Assembly (NCBI RefSeq): GCF_011764485.1
Contig: NZ_AP022848.1
Span: forward strand, 3,810,001-3,874,000
DNA from: Bosea sp. ANAM02
GTDB lineage: Bacteria; Pseudomonadota; Alphaproteobacteria; Rhizobiales; Beijerinckiaceae
DNA: 64,000 nucleotides
Reading direction: 5' to 3'
Below, piece by piece: positions 1 to 8,967 of this stretch; the first letter of the stretch is position 1, and the number at the start of each line of letters is the position of its first letter. The notes below the pieces were generated by a model. The model was not told where the DNA came from and ran no database searches. It saw only the letters and a list, made by a program, of their open reading frames with translations. The translations under genes were made by a program, and so were the position numbers.

Positions 1-41
1 AGATGCGAAATCCATCGGTCAGGTTGCCCCTTTTTGGTTTG

Positions 42-746
42 TCAGTGCGCCGGATCGGGCCGGCGAGATTTAATGAAATAGCCTAGGCCGAGCACGAGCA
101 GCGCGCCCAGGATCGCGGCCGGGTATTCCAGCTTGTGCAGCAATTCCTCGCCGAAGCGCGCGATCAGCCAGGGGTCACTCTCGAACATCTCGCCCGCGAC
201 CCAGCCGAGCAGCGCCGCACCCGCCCAGACCAGGATCGGGAAACGCGTCAGCAGGCTGGTGATCAGCGAGGCGCCGAGCACGATCAGCGGAATCGAGATG
301 ACGAGCCCGGCGATCAGCAGCGGAATCGAATCCTTGGCGACGGCGGCGATGGCCAACACGTTGTCGAGGCTCATGACGATGTCGGCGATGGCGACCGTCT
401 GCACCGCCTTCCAGAGCTTGCTGCTGGCGGTGATCGAATCCTCGTCCTGCCCTTCCTCCTCGATGATGAGCTTTACCGCGATCCAGATCAGCAGGCCGGC
501 GCCGACGATCCGCAGGAAGGGCGTGTTCAGCAGCGAGGCGATCAACACGGTGAAGAGCACGCGCAGCACGACCGCGACACCGGCGCCGAGTGCGATGCCC
601 TTGGTGCGCTGAGCCGGCGCCAGCGCCCGGCAGGCCAGCGCGATGACGACCGCATTGTCGCCGGAAAGCACGATGTTGAGCAGGATGATCTCGGCCAGCT
701 TGCCCCAGACCAGCGGATCGACAATGGAAACCGACGCTAAATCCAT
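42..746 (-). CDS. TerC family integral membrane protein
   Basis: A 234-residue TerC-family membrane protein. Members of this family are linked to tellurite resistance or to metal (manganese) export; the substrate here is unknown. The protein is mostly hydrophobic helices. The two family motifs are visible: LSGDNAV close to the N-terminus and, after a charged EEEGQDED loop, DIVMSLDNVLAIAA, whose acidic residues lie in membrane segments. I chose the ATG at 746 (MDLASVS) because the longer open frame upstream is Arg/Pro-rich and unlike the family. The gene ends near the left window edge. The dehydrogenase upstream on the same strand ends 49 bp away, so co-transcription is possible but not required. 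Confidence 0.88.
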   Translation of the reverse strand: MDLASVSIVDPLVWGKLAEIILLNIVLSGDNAVVIALACRALAPAQRTKGIALGAGVAVVLRVLFTVLIASLLNTPFLRIVGAGLLIWIAVKLIIEEEGQDEDSITASSKLWKAVQTVAIADIVMSLDNVLAIAAVAKDSIPLLIAGLVISIPLIVLGASLITSLLTRFPILVWAGAALLGWVAGEMFESDPWLIARFGEELLHKLEYPAAILGALLVLGLGYFIKSRRPDPAH

Positions 747-795
747 GATCTCAAACCTTTGAATATGGATACGACCTGGCGCCGAGGCCGGCGCC

Positions 796-1872
796 TCAAA
801 GCGCCTGCTCGACCGCCTTGCCGGCAGCTTCCGTGCCGAGCGAGCCGCCGAGATCGCGGGTCCGGGTCCGGGCATCGCCGAGCGCACGCTCGATCGCGGC
901 CTCGATGCCCTTGGCGGCCTCGTGCTCGCCGAGATGGTCCAGCATCATCGCGCCCGACCAGATCATGCCGACGGGATTGGCGATGCCCTGCCCGGCGATA
1001 TCCGGCGCCGAGCCGTGGACCGGCTCGAACAGCGAGGGATGATCTCCGGTCGGGTTGATGTTGCCCGACGGCGCGATGCCGATCGTTCCGGTGCAGGCCG
1101 GGCCGAGATCGGAGAGGATGTCGCCGAACAGGTTGGAGGCGACGACCACGTCGAAACGGTCGGGATTGAGCACGAAATGCGCGGTCAGGATGTCGATATG
1201 GTACTGGTCGACCGCCACGCCCGGATAGTTCTTCGCCATCTCCTTCACCCGCTCGTCCCAGTAGGGCATGGTGATCGAGATGCCGTTGGACTTGGTTGCC
1301 GAGGTCAGCTTCTTCCGGGGGCGGCGCTGCGCCAGCTCGAAGGCATATTTCAGCACGCGGTCGACGCCGACGCGGCTCATCACCGTCTCCTGGATGACGA
1401 TCTCGCGCTCGGTGCCGGCATACATCCGCCCGCCGACCGAGGAATACTCGCCCTCGGTGTTCTCGCGCACGACGAAGAAGTCGATATCGCCGGGCTTGCG
1501 GTTGGCGAGCGGGCCGGGCACGCCCGGCATCAGGCGCACGGGGCGCAGGTTGACGTATTGGTCGAACTCGCGCCGGAACAGCAGCAGCGAACCCCAGAGC
1601 GAGACATGGTCCGGCACCTGGGCGGGCATGCCGACGGCGCCGAAATAGATCGCGTCATGGCCGCCGATCTTCTCTTTCCAATCGTCCGGCAGCATCTTGC
1701 CGTGCTTCGCGTAGTAGTCGCAGGAGGAGAAATCGAACTGGTCGAGACGCAGTTCGAAGCCGTATTTCTTCGAGGCGGCCGCGAGCACGCGCAGGCCTTC
1801 GGGCATGACCTCCTTGCCGATGCCGTCGCCGGCGATCACGGCGATGCGGTAAACGCGGTTGGTCCCGGTCAT
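796..1872 (-). CDS. Tartrate/D-malate-type decarboxylating dehydrogenase
   Basis: A 358-residue member of the isocitrate/isopropylmalate dehydrogenase superfamily. The segment SLWGSLLLFRREFDQYVN followed by LRPVRLMPGV resembles tartrate dehydrogenase and E. coli D-malate dehydrogenase (DmlA) more than LeuB, so I expect NAD-dependent oxidation of tartrate or D-malate, with metal-assisted decarboxylation to pyruvate in the malate case. Other visible motifs are GDGIGKEV near the N-terminus, RENTEGEYSS, SNLFGDILSDLGP and EPVHGSAPDIAG (metal and NAD binding). The ATG at 1872 overlaps the stop of the upstream hydrolase gene in an ATGA arrangement, so the two are probably translationally coupled. 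Exact substrate is inferred; 3-isopropylmalate is less likely because no leu genes lie nearby. Confidence 0.88.
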   Translation of the reverse strand: MTGTNRVYRIAVIAGDGIGKEVMPEGLRVLAAASKKYGFELRLDQFDFSSCDYYAKHGKMLPDDWKEKIGGHDAIYFGAVGMPAQVPDHVSLWGSLLLFRREFDQYVNLRPVRLMPGVPGPLANRKPGDIDFFVVRENTEGEYSSVGGRMYAGTEREIVIQETVMSRVGVDRVLKYAFELAQRRPRKKLTSATKSNGISITMPYWDERVKEMAKNYPGVAVDQYHIDILTAHFVLNPDRFDVVVASNLFGDILSDLGPACTGTIGIAPSGNINPTGDHPSLFEPVHGSAPDIAGQGIANPVGMIWSGAMMLDHLGEHEAAKGIEAAIERALGDARTRTRDLGGSLGTEAAGKAVEQAL

Positions 1873-2771
1873 GCGGTCTCTCCGAAGAAGGCGCTGAATT
1901 CCGCGGCGACGAGATCGGGGACCTCCTCCGCCAGATAATGTCCGCCCGGCAGAGCCCGGCCGCGCACATCCTGCGCACGCTCGCGCCACATGGCCAGTGG
2001 GTCGAAGCATTTTCCGATGATGCCGCGCTCGCCCCAGAGCGCCAGCAGCGGGCAGGCGAGCTTGCGGTTGCCATCGGCATCGTCATGAGCGATGTCGATC
2101 GTCGCGGCGGCGCGATAATCCTCGCAGCTCGCATGGATCATGGCGGGATCGCGGAAGCAGCGCAGGTATTCGGTAAGCGCCTCCGGCTCGAACAGGCGCA
2201 TGTCCGAGGCGCGCCGGCTCGTCCAGTAGAACTCCGGGTCGCTCTCGATCATCCGCTCCGGCATCGGCGCGGGCTGGATCAGGAAGAACCAGTGCCAGTA
2301 GGCGCGGGCGAAGGCATCGGTGGTGTCGCGATACATCTCGCGCGTCGGCGCGATGTCGAGGGTGGCGAGCTTGAGCACCCGCTCGCCATGGTCGAGCGCT
2401 AGGCGATGGGCGACGCGGGCGCCGCGATCGTGCGAGCCGACGAAAAAGCGCTCATGCCCGAGCGCGCTCATCACCTCGGCCATGTCCTGCGCCATGGCGC
2501 GCTTGGAGTAGGGCGCATGCTCGGCGTCGCTCGGCGGCTTGCCGGAATCGCCGTAGCCACGCAGATCCGGGCAGATCAGGGTGAAATGCGGGGCGAGCAG
2601 CGGCGCGATCCGGCGCCACATCACATGCGTCTGCGGATAGCCGTGCAGCAGCAGGAGCGGCGGTCCCTCCCCGCCCATCCGCACGCGAATGCGTGGCCCG
2701 GACGTCGTGACGTCGAGCAGGCGAAAGCCGGGGAACAGATTGTCTGTGACGGGACGTTCAGTGAGAAGCAT
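1869..2771 (-). CDS. Alpha/beta hydrolase, haloacetate dehalogenase type
   Basis: A 300-residue alpha/beta hydrolase with the residue pattern of fluoroacetate (haloacetate) dehalogenases, which replace the halogen of a 2-haloacid with hydroxyl. Numbered from the ATG at 2771: the elbow GSHDRG carries the nucleophile Asp115 with carboxylate-binding Arg116 and Arg119; Asp139 and His278 complete the triad; His160-Trp161 and Tyr219 match the residues that hold the leaving halide in the Rhodopseudomonas enzyme, as I remember it. LLLLHGYPQTHVMW is the oxyanion region. A TTG at 2789 would add six residues, but ATG is preferred. The gene overlaps the following dehydrogenase by 4 bp. An epoxide hydrolase is the main alternative. 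Confidence 0.82.
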   Translation of the reverse strand: MLLTERPVTDNLFPGFRLLDVTTSGPRIRVRMGGEGPPLLLLHGYPQTHVMWRRIAPLLAPHFTLICPDLRGYGDSGKPPSDAEHAPYSKRAMAQDMAEVMSALGHERFFVGSHDRGARVAHRLALDHGERVLKLATLDIAPTREMYRDTTDAFARAYWHWFFLIQPAPMPERMIESDPEFYWTSRRASDMRLFEPEALTEYLRCFRDPAMIHASCEDYRAAATIDIAHDDADGNRKLACPLLALWGERGIIGKCFDPLAMWRERAQDVRGRALPGGHYLAEEVPDLVAAEFSAFFGETA

Positions 2772-2901
2772 AGGACCGCGGAGATGCAAGAATGCGTCAG
2801 CGCTTACCCCGAAAGTGCAGGGATTTCGCGCATGGATTATTACATAATGTCGATCAATGGTGGGAAGGGACTTCTGGCTGGCGAATGCAGGCGAGCCGGC
2901 C

Positions 2902-2994
2902 CGTCATGCCCGCCCTTGTGGCGAGCATCCACGTCTTGAACACCGCCTTCGTTGAAGGAAGACGTGGATGGTCGGGACAGGCCCTACCATGACG
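2902..2994. repeat. Palindromic intergenic repeat, family A copy 1
   Basis: An imperfect inverted repeat about 93 bp long. It opens CGTCATGCCCGCCC and closes with a CCATGACG end, and contains the inner arms CATCCACGTCTT and AAGACGTGGATG. Related copies lie at 15503-15594, 49102-49195, 59552-59644 and 62725-62813. It fills the gap between the dehalogenase-like gene and pheT and can fold into a long hairpin in transcripts of either strand. Confidence 0.85.
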
Positions 2995-3005
2995 ATGAAG
3001 CGCGA

Positions 3006-5429
3006 TCAGCCCCTCAGCGTCGCGCCGTAGCGCTTGCCGATCTCGGCGACGATCTTGCTGCCCACGGCCTCGATCTCGGCTTCGGTCAGCGTCTTCTCGG
3101 TCGGCTGCAAGGTGACCGCGAGCGCGACCGACTTCTTGCCGGCCTCGACGCCCGCACCCTCGTAGAGATCGAAGACACCGACATTGGCGATCAGCGCGCG
3201 ATCCGTACCCTGCGCCGTCTTGACCATGTCGCCGGCCGCCACCGCCTTGTCGACGATGAAGGCGAAATCGCGCGTCACCGGCTGGAAATCGGAGAGCACG
3301 AGCTTCGGCTTGACCTTGGTCGGCTTGGCCTTGGGCAGCGGCAGCGCATCGAGATGGATCTCGAAAGCGACCAGCGGACCCTTCACGTCAAGCGCCTTGA
3401 GGATCTTGGGATGGACCTCGCCGAAGGCGCCGATCACGCCCTTGGGGCCGAACTGCAGCGTGGCCGAGCGGCCGGGATGAGCCCAGGACGGGCCGCCCGC
3501 GACGATCTGGAGGCCGCCGGTCGGGACGCCGAGCCCCGAGAGCAGGCCGAGCACATCTGCCTTGGCGTCGAACAGGTCGACGGTTTTTGCGCCGCCATCC
3601 CAGTGGCGGCCGGTACCGTCGAGGCGGGCGGTGCCACGGCGCAGGCCGGTCGCGGCGATGAGCTGGCCTTCCGGCTCGTCGCTCTTGAAGACCTGCCCGA
3701 CCTCGAACAGCGCCACATCCGGGAAGCCGCGATCGGCATTGCTCTGCGCGGCGCGGATCAGGCCCGGCAGCAGCGAGGGCCGCATATCCGAGAGATCGGC
3801 GGCGATCGGGTTGGCGAGCGCCAGCTTCGGCGAACCGCCGCCGAAGAGCTTCGCCTGATCATGCGAGATGAAGGACCAGGTCACGGCCTCGACGAGGCCG
3901 CGCGCCGCGAGGGTGCGCTTGGCGGTGCGGGTGCGCTTCTGCAGCACGGTCAGCACCGGCTTGACGACCTCGCCCTTGATGCGCGGCAGCGGCGTCGAGG
4001 CGACGCGGTCGAGACCGGCGATGCGGACGATCTCCTCGACGAGATCGGCCTTGCCGCCGACATCGGCTCGCCATGACGGGACTGCGACCTTCACTCGATC
4101 ACCGGCGCCCGAGACTTGGAAGCCGAGCGAGGTGAGAGCCTCCTGCATCTCGGCCTGCGGCAGTTCGAGCCCGGTAAGGCGCTTGACCTCGGACCAGGGG
4201 AAATCGATCGCGGCGGGGCTGGCCGGCAGCTCGCCCACGAATTCCACCTCGGAGGCTTCGCCGCCACAGAGCTCGATCACCATCGCGGTGGCGAGATCGA
4301 GGCCCGGCCGGGCGAAATCGGGATCCACGCCGCGCTCGAAGCGGTAGCGCGCATCCGAATTGATCCCGAGCGCGCGGCCGGAGCGGGCGATGTTCAAGGG
4401 GTCCCAGAGCGCGCTCTCGATCAAGACGTCGGTGGTCGTCTCGCTTGAGCCCGAGGCTTCGCCGCCCATGATGCCGGCAAGCGATTCGACGCCGTGCTCG
4501 TCAGCGATCACGACCTGCTCGTCGGTCAGCATATAGGTCTTGCCGTCGAGCGCGAGGATGGTCTCGCCCGCCCTGGCGCGGCGGACGGTGAGGTTACCCT
4601 TCACCTTGGCGGCATCGAAGACGTGGAGTGGCCGGTTGCGGTCGAGCGTCATGAAATTGGTGATGTCGACTAGCGCGTTGATGGGCCTGAGGCCGACGGC
4701 GCGCAGACGCGCCTGCAGCCAATCCGGCGAGGGGCCGTTCCTGACGCCGCGCACGAGGCGCAGCGCGAAGGCCGGGCAGAGCTTCTTGTCCTCCCCGGCG
4801 AAATCGAGCGTGACCTTCACCGGGCACGGGAAGGAGCCGCCGATCGGCTGGACGGCTGAGCTCTTCAGCTTGCCGAGGCCGGCGGCAGCGAGATCGCGGG
4901 CGATGCCGGCGACGCCGAGCGCATCCGCCCGGTTCGGCGTCACCGCGATCTCGATCACGGCGTCGTCGAGCCCGGCATAGGGGGCGTAGGGCTGGCCGAC
5001 GGGCGCGTCCGCCGGCAGTTCGATGATGCCGTCATGATCGTCGGAGAGTTCGAGCTCGGCTTCCGAGACCAGCATGCCGTTCGATTCGATGCCGCGGATC
5101 ACGCCCTTGCCGAGCGTGACCTTCTTGCCGGGGATATAGCTGCCCGGCGGCGAGAACACGCCCTTCATGCCGGTGCGGGCGTTCGGCGCGCCGCAGACGA
5201 CCTGCACGGGTTCGCCGGCGCCGGTATCGACCATGCAGACGCGCAGACGGTCGGCATTCGGATGCTGCTTCGCCTCGATGACATAGGCGATGGTGAAGGC
5301 CTGGAGCGCGGCGGCGCGATCCTCGATCGCCTCGACCTCGAGGCCGACGCGGGTCAGGGCATCAGTGATCTCCGCAACGGAGGCGTCGGTGTCGAGATGC
5401 TCTTTGAGCCAGGAGATCGTGAATTTCAT
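3006..5429 (-). CDS. pheT: Phenylalanine--tRNA ligase beta subunit
   Basis: The 807-residue beta subunit of phenylalanyl-tRNA synthetase, which forms the alpha2-beta2 enzyme charging tRNA-Phe. It starts [15 protein letters not shown], typical of the family, followed by an EMAP/tRNA-binding-like domain (about residues 40-150), the B3/B4 editing region, the B5 domain and a C-terminal anticodon-binding domain (FDX-ACB) that contains [11 protein letters not shown]. Length is normal for Proteobacteria. pheT is the last gene of a minus-strand run pheS, GT21 glycosyltransferase, pheT, with only 26 bp between the glycosyltransferase stop and this ATG. The three are probably one operon. Confidence 0.97.
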   Translation of the reverse strand: MKFTISWLKEHLDTDASVAEITDALTRVGLEVEAIEDRAAALQAFTIAYVIEAKQHPNADRLRVCMVDTGAGEPVQVVCGAPNARTGMKGVFSPPGSYIPGKKVTLGKGVIRGIESNGMLVSEAELELSDDHDGIIELPADAPVGQPYAPYAGLDDAVIEIAVTPNRADALGVAGIARDLAAAGLGKLKSSAVQPIGGSFPCPVKVTLDFAGEDKKLCPAFALRLVRGVRNGPSPDWLQARLRAVGLRPINALVDITNFMTLDRNRPLHVFDAAKVKGNLTVRRARAGETILALDGKTYMLTDEQVVIADEHGVESLAGIMGGEASGSSETTTDVLIESALWDPLNIARSGRALGINSDARYRFERGVDPDFARPGLDLATAMVIELCGGEASEVEFVGELPASPAAIDFPWSEVKRLTGLELPQAEMQEALTSLGFQVSGAGDRVKVAVPSWRADVGGKADLVEEIVRIAGLDRVASTPLPRIKGEVVKPVLTVLQKRTRTAKRTLAARGLVEAVTWSFISHDQAKLFGGGSPKLALANPIAADLSDMRPSLLPGLIRAAQSNADRGFPDVALFEVGQVFKSDEPEGQLIAATGLRRGTARLDGTGRHWDGGAKTVDLFDAKADVLGLLSGLGVPTGGLQIVAGGPSWAHPGRSATLQFGPKGVIGAFGEVHPKILKALDVKGPLVAFEIHLDALPLPKAKPTKVKPKLVLSDFQPVTRDFAFIVDKAVAAGDMVKTAQGTDRALIANVGVFDLYEGAGVEAGKKSVALAVTLQPTEKTLTEAEIEAVGSKIVAEIGKRYGATLRG

Positions 5430-5455
5430 CGGGCTATCGGGTCAGTATCTTCGGA

Positions 5456-6637
5456 TCAGTCGGAAATCTTAGTGCTGGCCGCCGACAAGGTCGGGGCCGT
5501 GTCGTTGAGCCTGTTGGCGCCGTCGGTACGGATTTTCATGGCATTGCCGCGCCAGCTCACCTCGCCGCCGATGAAGGCATAGGCCCAGATGCCGGGAAAG
5601 GCGATGTCGCGTGCCAGCATCGCGAAGGGCGAGCGCCAGTTCAGGAACCAGCCAACGCCGGCCGAGAGCAGGATATCGCCGGCATACCAGACGAGCAGGA
5701 CGAGGAGCGGCGCGAGCCCGGCCGACAGCCCCAGCGTCGAAGCGCCGAAGGCGGCCAGTATGGCGGCAAGGAAAGGCGTGGAGAGGATTTCCAGCGCGAA
5801 GAAGGGCAGGAAGGTCACGCGCCGCAACCGCGCCCAGCGGAACTGGCGCTGCACGACGTCCCTCAGTCGGCGCCGGCCCAGCGGCTGCTCGAAAGGCTGG
5901 CCGACGAGATGGACCTGCCGGCCGGTATTGCGCACCAGCTTGGTCGAGGCCGCATCCTCGGCGATCTCGGCGCCGAGCGCGGCGATACCGCCATTGGCGT
6001 CGAGGAAGGGCTTGTTCCAGAGCATCGACTTGCCCTGTGCGAAGCCGAGGCCAAGGGCCTCGCCGACATATTGCCAGCGCGCCTGGAAGGCGTTGAGGAA
6101 GGCGCATTCGACTTCGGCGCCGAAGCATAGCGGCCGGGAACCGGCCGGCGTCGAGCAGACGAGACCGGTCGCGGGCTGCCACGCGGCCAGCATGCGCTGA
6201 ATGTAATCCTTGGGCATCAGCACGTTGGAATCGGCGAGGATGACCCAGTCGGTCTGTGCCGCCTCCCAGCCGCGCACGCAGTTATTGAGCTTGGGGTTAG
6301 CGCTGACAGGCACGTCGCCGACGATCAGGCGGGCCTTGTCGGCACCATAGATGCCGACCAGTTCCTCGATCAGCGGAATGATCGGATCGTGGGCGTCGGC
6401 GACGCAGAAGATCGTGCTGTAGCGGGGATAGGCGAGCTCCAGCCCCGAGACCGCCGTCTCGCGGCTGAAGGCCTCGATGCCGCGCACCGGCCGGACGATC
6501 GTCACTTGCGGCAGTTCGTCGAGCAGGGCGGAGCGCTGCAGGGGCCGGCGCAGCCGCCAGAACGCGATGGCCTGACTCGCCAGGTTCATCGCGACCAGCA
6601 GCACGGCGATCACCGCCGCCCAGCCCGCAGGCGTCAT
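5456..6637 (-). CDS. GT21 (ceramide glucosyltransferase-like) membrane glycosyltransferase
   Basis: A 393-residue processive-type glycosyltransferase of the ceramide glucosyltransferase group. An N-terminal membrane helix (about residues 5-27) precedes a GT-A domain with first Asp in CVADAHD (Asp81), LADSNV (Asp136), an acidic EDAAST (Glu227/Asp228) and an RQFRW motif (264-268) of the (Q/R)xxRW type; several hydrophobic helices follow. Known relatives transfer sugars to ceramide or, as HpnI, to hopanoid side chains, at the cytoplasmic membrane. The acceptor here is not evident. The gene sits between pheS (28 bp upstream) and pheT (26 bp downstream) on the same strand, an unusual place for a lipid glycosyltransferase. 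Confidence 0.85.
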   Translation of the reverse strand: MTPAGWAAVIAVLLVAMNLASQAIAFWRLRRPLQRSALLDELPQVTIVRPVRGIEAFSRETAVSGLELAYPRYSTIFCVADAHDPIIPLIEELVGIYGADKARLIVGDVPVSANPKLNNCVRGWEAAQTDWVILADSNVLMPKDYIQRMLAAWQPATGLVCSTPAGSRPLCFGAEVECAFLNAFQARWQYVGEALGLGFAQGKSMLWNKPFLDANGGIAALGAEIAEDAASTKLVRNTGRQVHLVGQPFEQPLGRRRLRDVVQRQFRWARLRRVTFLPFFALEILSTPFLAAILAAFGASTLGLSAGLAPLLVLLVWYAGDILLSAGVGWFLNWRSPFAMLARDIAFPGIWAYAFIGGEVSWRGNAMKIRTDGANRLNDTAPTLSAASTKISD

Positions 6638-6665
6638 CGTGCCCTCCCCTGCGCGGTCGATGCCG

Positions 6666-7748
6666 TCATGAGGAGAGGCCGCCCGTCAGCGTCGGCAGAT
6701 CGAGCGGGCGGAAGCCGTAATGGGCAAGCCAGCGCACATCGGCCTCGAAGAAGGGGCGCAGGTCCGGCATGCCGTATTTCAGCATGGCGATGCGGTCGAT
6801 GCCCATGCCCCAGGCGAAGCCCTGATAGACCTCGGGGTCGAGCCCGCAGTTCCTGAGCACGTTCGGATGGACCATGCCGCAGCCGAGAATCTCCAGCCAG
6901 TCGTCGCCCTCGCCGAAGCGGATTTCGCCGCCCTTGCGCGAGCACTGGATGTCGACCTCCATCGAAGGCTCGGTGAAGGGGAAGAAGGACGGGCGGAAGC
7001 GCATCTTCACGCCGTCGATCTCGAAGAAGGACTTGCAGAACTCTTCGAGGATCCACTTGAGGTGGCCGAGATTGGCGGACTTGTCGATGACCAGCCCCTC
7101 GACCTGATGGAACATCGGGGTGTGGGTCTGGTCGGAATCGTTGCGATAGGTCCGGCCCGGGCAGATCACCCGGATCGGCGGCTGCTGTGCCAGCATGGTG
7201 CGGACCTGCACCGGCGAGGTATGCGTGCGCAGCAGCTTGCGCTCGCCGTTCTCATCGGGCGCGAAGAAGAAGGTATCGTGCATCTCGCGGGCGGGATGGC
7301 CGACCGGGAAGTTCAGCCTGGTGAAGTTGAGGTCGTCGGTCTCGACATCCGGGCCTTCGGCGATGGCGAAGCCCATGTCGCCGAAGATCGCCGTGATCTC
7401 GTCGATGACCTGGCTGATCGGGTGGATGCGGCCGCGCGCCTCCGGGCCGTCCTGAACCGGCAGCGAGACGTCGACGCGCTCGGAGGCGAGCCGGGCTTCC
7501 AGCGCAGCCTCGCCCAGTGCCTCCTTGCGGGCGGCGATCGCGCTCTGGACACGGTCGCGCAGGCCGTTGATCTGCGGGCCCTTCTCCTTGCGCTCGTCCG
7601 GCGTCATGCCGCCGAGCGTCTTCAGCAGCGCCGAGATCGAGCCGGACTTGCCGAGGGCGCCGATGCGCACATCCTCGACGGCGGCTTCATCGGCGGCAGA
7701 ATCGATCGCGGCGAGGACGTCGCGTTCCAGGGTGGCGATATCGGTCAT
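6666..7748 (-). CDS. pheS: Phenylalanine--tRNA ligase alpha subunit
   Basis: The 360-residue catalytic alpha subunit of phenylalanyl-tRNA synthetase. The N-terminal coiled-coil (residues 1-90) is followed by the class II core: motif 2 around [10 protein letters not shown] and [23 protein letters not shown], and motif 3 in [13 protein letters not shown] near the C-terminus. I chose the ATG at 7748 ([11 protein letters not shown]); the extra 48 residues of the longer frame are non-conserved and reach into the promoter of the divergent LOG gene. The downstream glycosyltransferase begins 28 bp after the stop, then pheT follows, so the synthetase operon is interrupted but remains on one strand. 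Confidence 0.97.
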   Translation of the reverse strand: MTDIATLERDVLAAIDSAADEAAVEDVRIGALGKSGSISALLKTLGGMTPDERKEKGPQINGLRDRVQSAIAARKEALGEAALEARLASERVDVSLPVQDGPEARGRIHPISQVIDEITAIFGDMGFAIAEGPDVETDDLNFTRLNFPVGHPAREMHDTFFFAPDENGERKLLRTHTSPVQVRTMLAQQPPIRVICPGRTYRNDSDQTHTPMFHQVEGLVIDKSANLGHLKWILEEFCKSFFEIDGVKMRFRPSFFPFTEPSMEVDIQCSRKGGEIRFGEGDDWLEILGCGMVHPNVLRNCGLDPEVYQGFAWGMGIDRIAMLKYGMPDLRPFFEADVRWLAHYGFRPLDLPTLTGGLSS

Positions 7749-7878
7749 GAATTCAGTCGCAAGCGTTTGAAGGCGTGGGAACGGGCGCGTTCTAGCGGGA
7801 ACGGCCGGGTTATGCCAGAGCGAAGCGACGCTTTGCCGAACCGGCTCAGCATGGCCGATGCCGATGCAGGAGGATGCC

Positions 7879-8640
7879 TTGCCCGACAACACCCGCCAGA
7901 AGGAATCGCCCTCCTACCGGATGGCCGCGCTCGACCCGGATTTCATCCTCGGCGATTCGATGCGCGGTGCGCGCTTCATGCTGGAATACCAGAAGGCGGA
8001 GGACAGCCTGAGGGCGCGCGGCGTCGTCTCGACCATCGTCGTCTTCGGCTCGGCGCGGGTGCGCGAGGGCAATCCCTGGTATGAGGCCGCCCGCAGCTTC
8101 GGACGTATCGCCTCCGAGCGCGGCGGGGCGCTCCGCGAGGGCGAGGCCGGGCGGCACCACGTCATCGCCACGGGCGGCGGGCCGGGCATCATGGAAGCGG
8201 CCAATCGCGGCGCCACCGAGGCCGGCGCGATCTCGATCGGCTTCAACATCACCCTGCCGCACGAGCAGGAGCCGAATGCCTGGTCGACGCCGGACCTGAC
8301 CTTCCTGTTCCACTATTTCGCGATGCGGAAGATGCATCTGGCGATGCGGGCGGTGGCGCTCGTCGTCTTCCCCGGCGGCTTCGGCACGCTCGATGAACTC
8401 TTCGAGATCATGACGCTGGTCCAGACCGGCAAGATGGGGCCGGTGCCGATCGTGCTCTACGATTCCGGTTACTGGAAGGGCCTGCTCAATCTCGACCGCA
8501 TGGCCGAGGCCGGCTTCATCCGGCCGGACGACCTCAAGCTGTTCGCTTACGCGGATTCGCCGGAGGAAGCCTATGACCGGATCGTCGAAGGCGCCGGCGA
8601 AGGCTGGAACCCGCCGAAGAACGGCAGCGTGCAGACGTAA
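7879..8640 (+). CDS. LOG family protein (TIGR00730 type)
   Basis: A 253-residue member of the LOG/lysine-decarboxylase-like family with the signature [14 protein letters not shown] and PGGFGTLDE. Characterised members are cytokinin riboside 5'-monophosphate phosphoribohydrolases or related nucleotide 5'-monophosphate nucleosidases; the bacterial role is usually nucleotide clean-up. The start is uncertain: ATG codons lie at 7858 and 7864, but a strong AGGAGG at 7868-7873 is placed correctly (5 nt) only for the TTG at 7879, giving [10 protein letters not shown]. The gene is divergent from pheS and opposite in direction to all its neighbours, so it splits rplT from pheS. The repeat-rich gap 8641-8967 follows. 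Confidence 0.88.
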   Translation: MPDNTRQKESPSYRMAALDPDFILGDSMRGARFMLEYQKAEDSLRARGVVSTIVVFGSARVREGNPWYEAARSFGRIASERGGALREGEAGRHHVIATGGGPGIMEAANRGATEAGAISIGFNITLPHEQEPNAWSTPDLTFLFHYFAMRKMHLAMRAVALVVFPGGFGTLDELFEIMTLVQTGKMGPVPIVLYDSGYWKGLLNLDRMAEAGFIRPDDLKLFAYADSPEEAYDRIVEGAGEGWNPPKNGSVQT

Positions 8641-8655
8641 ACTCCCAATAAGAGG

Positions 8656-8819
8656 CGCGGGATCCCCTCTCCTGTAAGGAGAGGGGTAGGGGTGAGGTGT
8701 AGGTCCCTGGACCAGTTCGCCAAGCCCCTTCCGCAGCAACCGTCAGGTCAACAGCCAAAGCGTCCAACGGCCGACACCTCACCCTGCCCTCTCCTTACAG
8801 GAGAGGGTTCCCCGCGCTG
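8656..8819. repeat. Long inverted repeat, family D copy 1
   Basis: Two mirrored hairpins form this 160-bp element. The left one is CCCCTCTCCT-GTA-AGGAGAGGGG at 8664-8686 followed by TAGGGGTGAGGTGT; the right one is CCCTCTCCT-TAC-AGGAGAGGG at 8787-8807, preceded by ACACCTCACCCTG. The whole unit is therefore an inverted repeat with arms of about 45 bp, flanked by AGGCGCGGGATC and TTCCCCGCGCT. A second copy is at 32645-32800. It occupies most of the 8641-8967 gap, which also holds a family-B fragment and a terminator. Confidence 0.85.
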
Positions 8820-8835
8820 TCCGCACTTCTTTCGG

Positions 8836-8881
8836 CACGAGATTCTCGGGTCTGCGCTTCGCTCCGCCCGAGAATGACGAC
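8836..8881. repeat. Partial family-B palindromic repeat
   Basis: A shortened copy of the family with arms like GAGATTCTCGGG and CCCGAGAATGACG. Fuller copies are at 20415-20512 and 49896-49986. It lies directly before the rplT terminator. Confidence 0.65.
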
Positions 8882-8904
8882 AGAAGGCTTCCGCCCAAAA
8901 GAAA

Positions 8905-8930
8905 AAGGCCGGCGTCACCGCCGGCCTTTT
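8905..8930 (-). terminator. Intrinsic terminator of rpmI-rplT
   Basis: A perfect GC-rich stem, AAGGCCGGCG with loop TCAC and arm CGCCGGCCTT, lies 38 bp beyond the rplT stop. Read on the minus strand it is followed by TTTTC, fitting a Rho-independent terminator. Confidence 0.85.
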
Positions 8931-8967
8931 CCAATTCAGCACTGCAAGGCTGCTCAGGCAGTGGTTG

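Noticed and set aside
796..1872. Assignment of the dehydrogenase as LeuB (3-isopropylmalate dehydrogenase)
   Set aside because: The SLWGSLLLFRREFDQYVN segment fits the tartrate/D-malate group, and there are no leucine genes nearby.
2880..2995. Short proteins read from the family A repeats (sequences like VASIHVLN and RRGWSG)
   Set aside because: The same peptides recur at every copy in both orientations; they come from repeat DNA, not genes.
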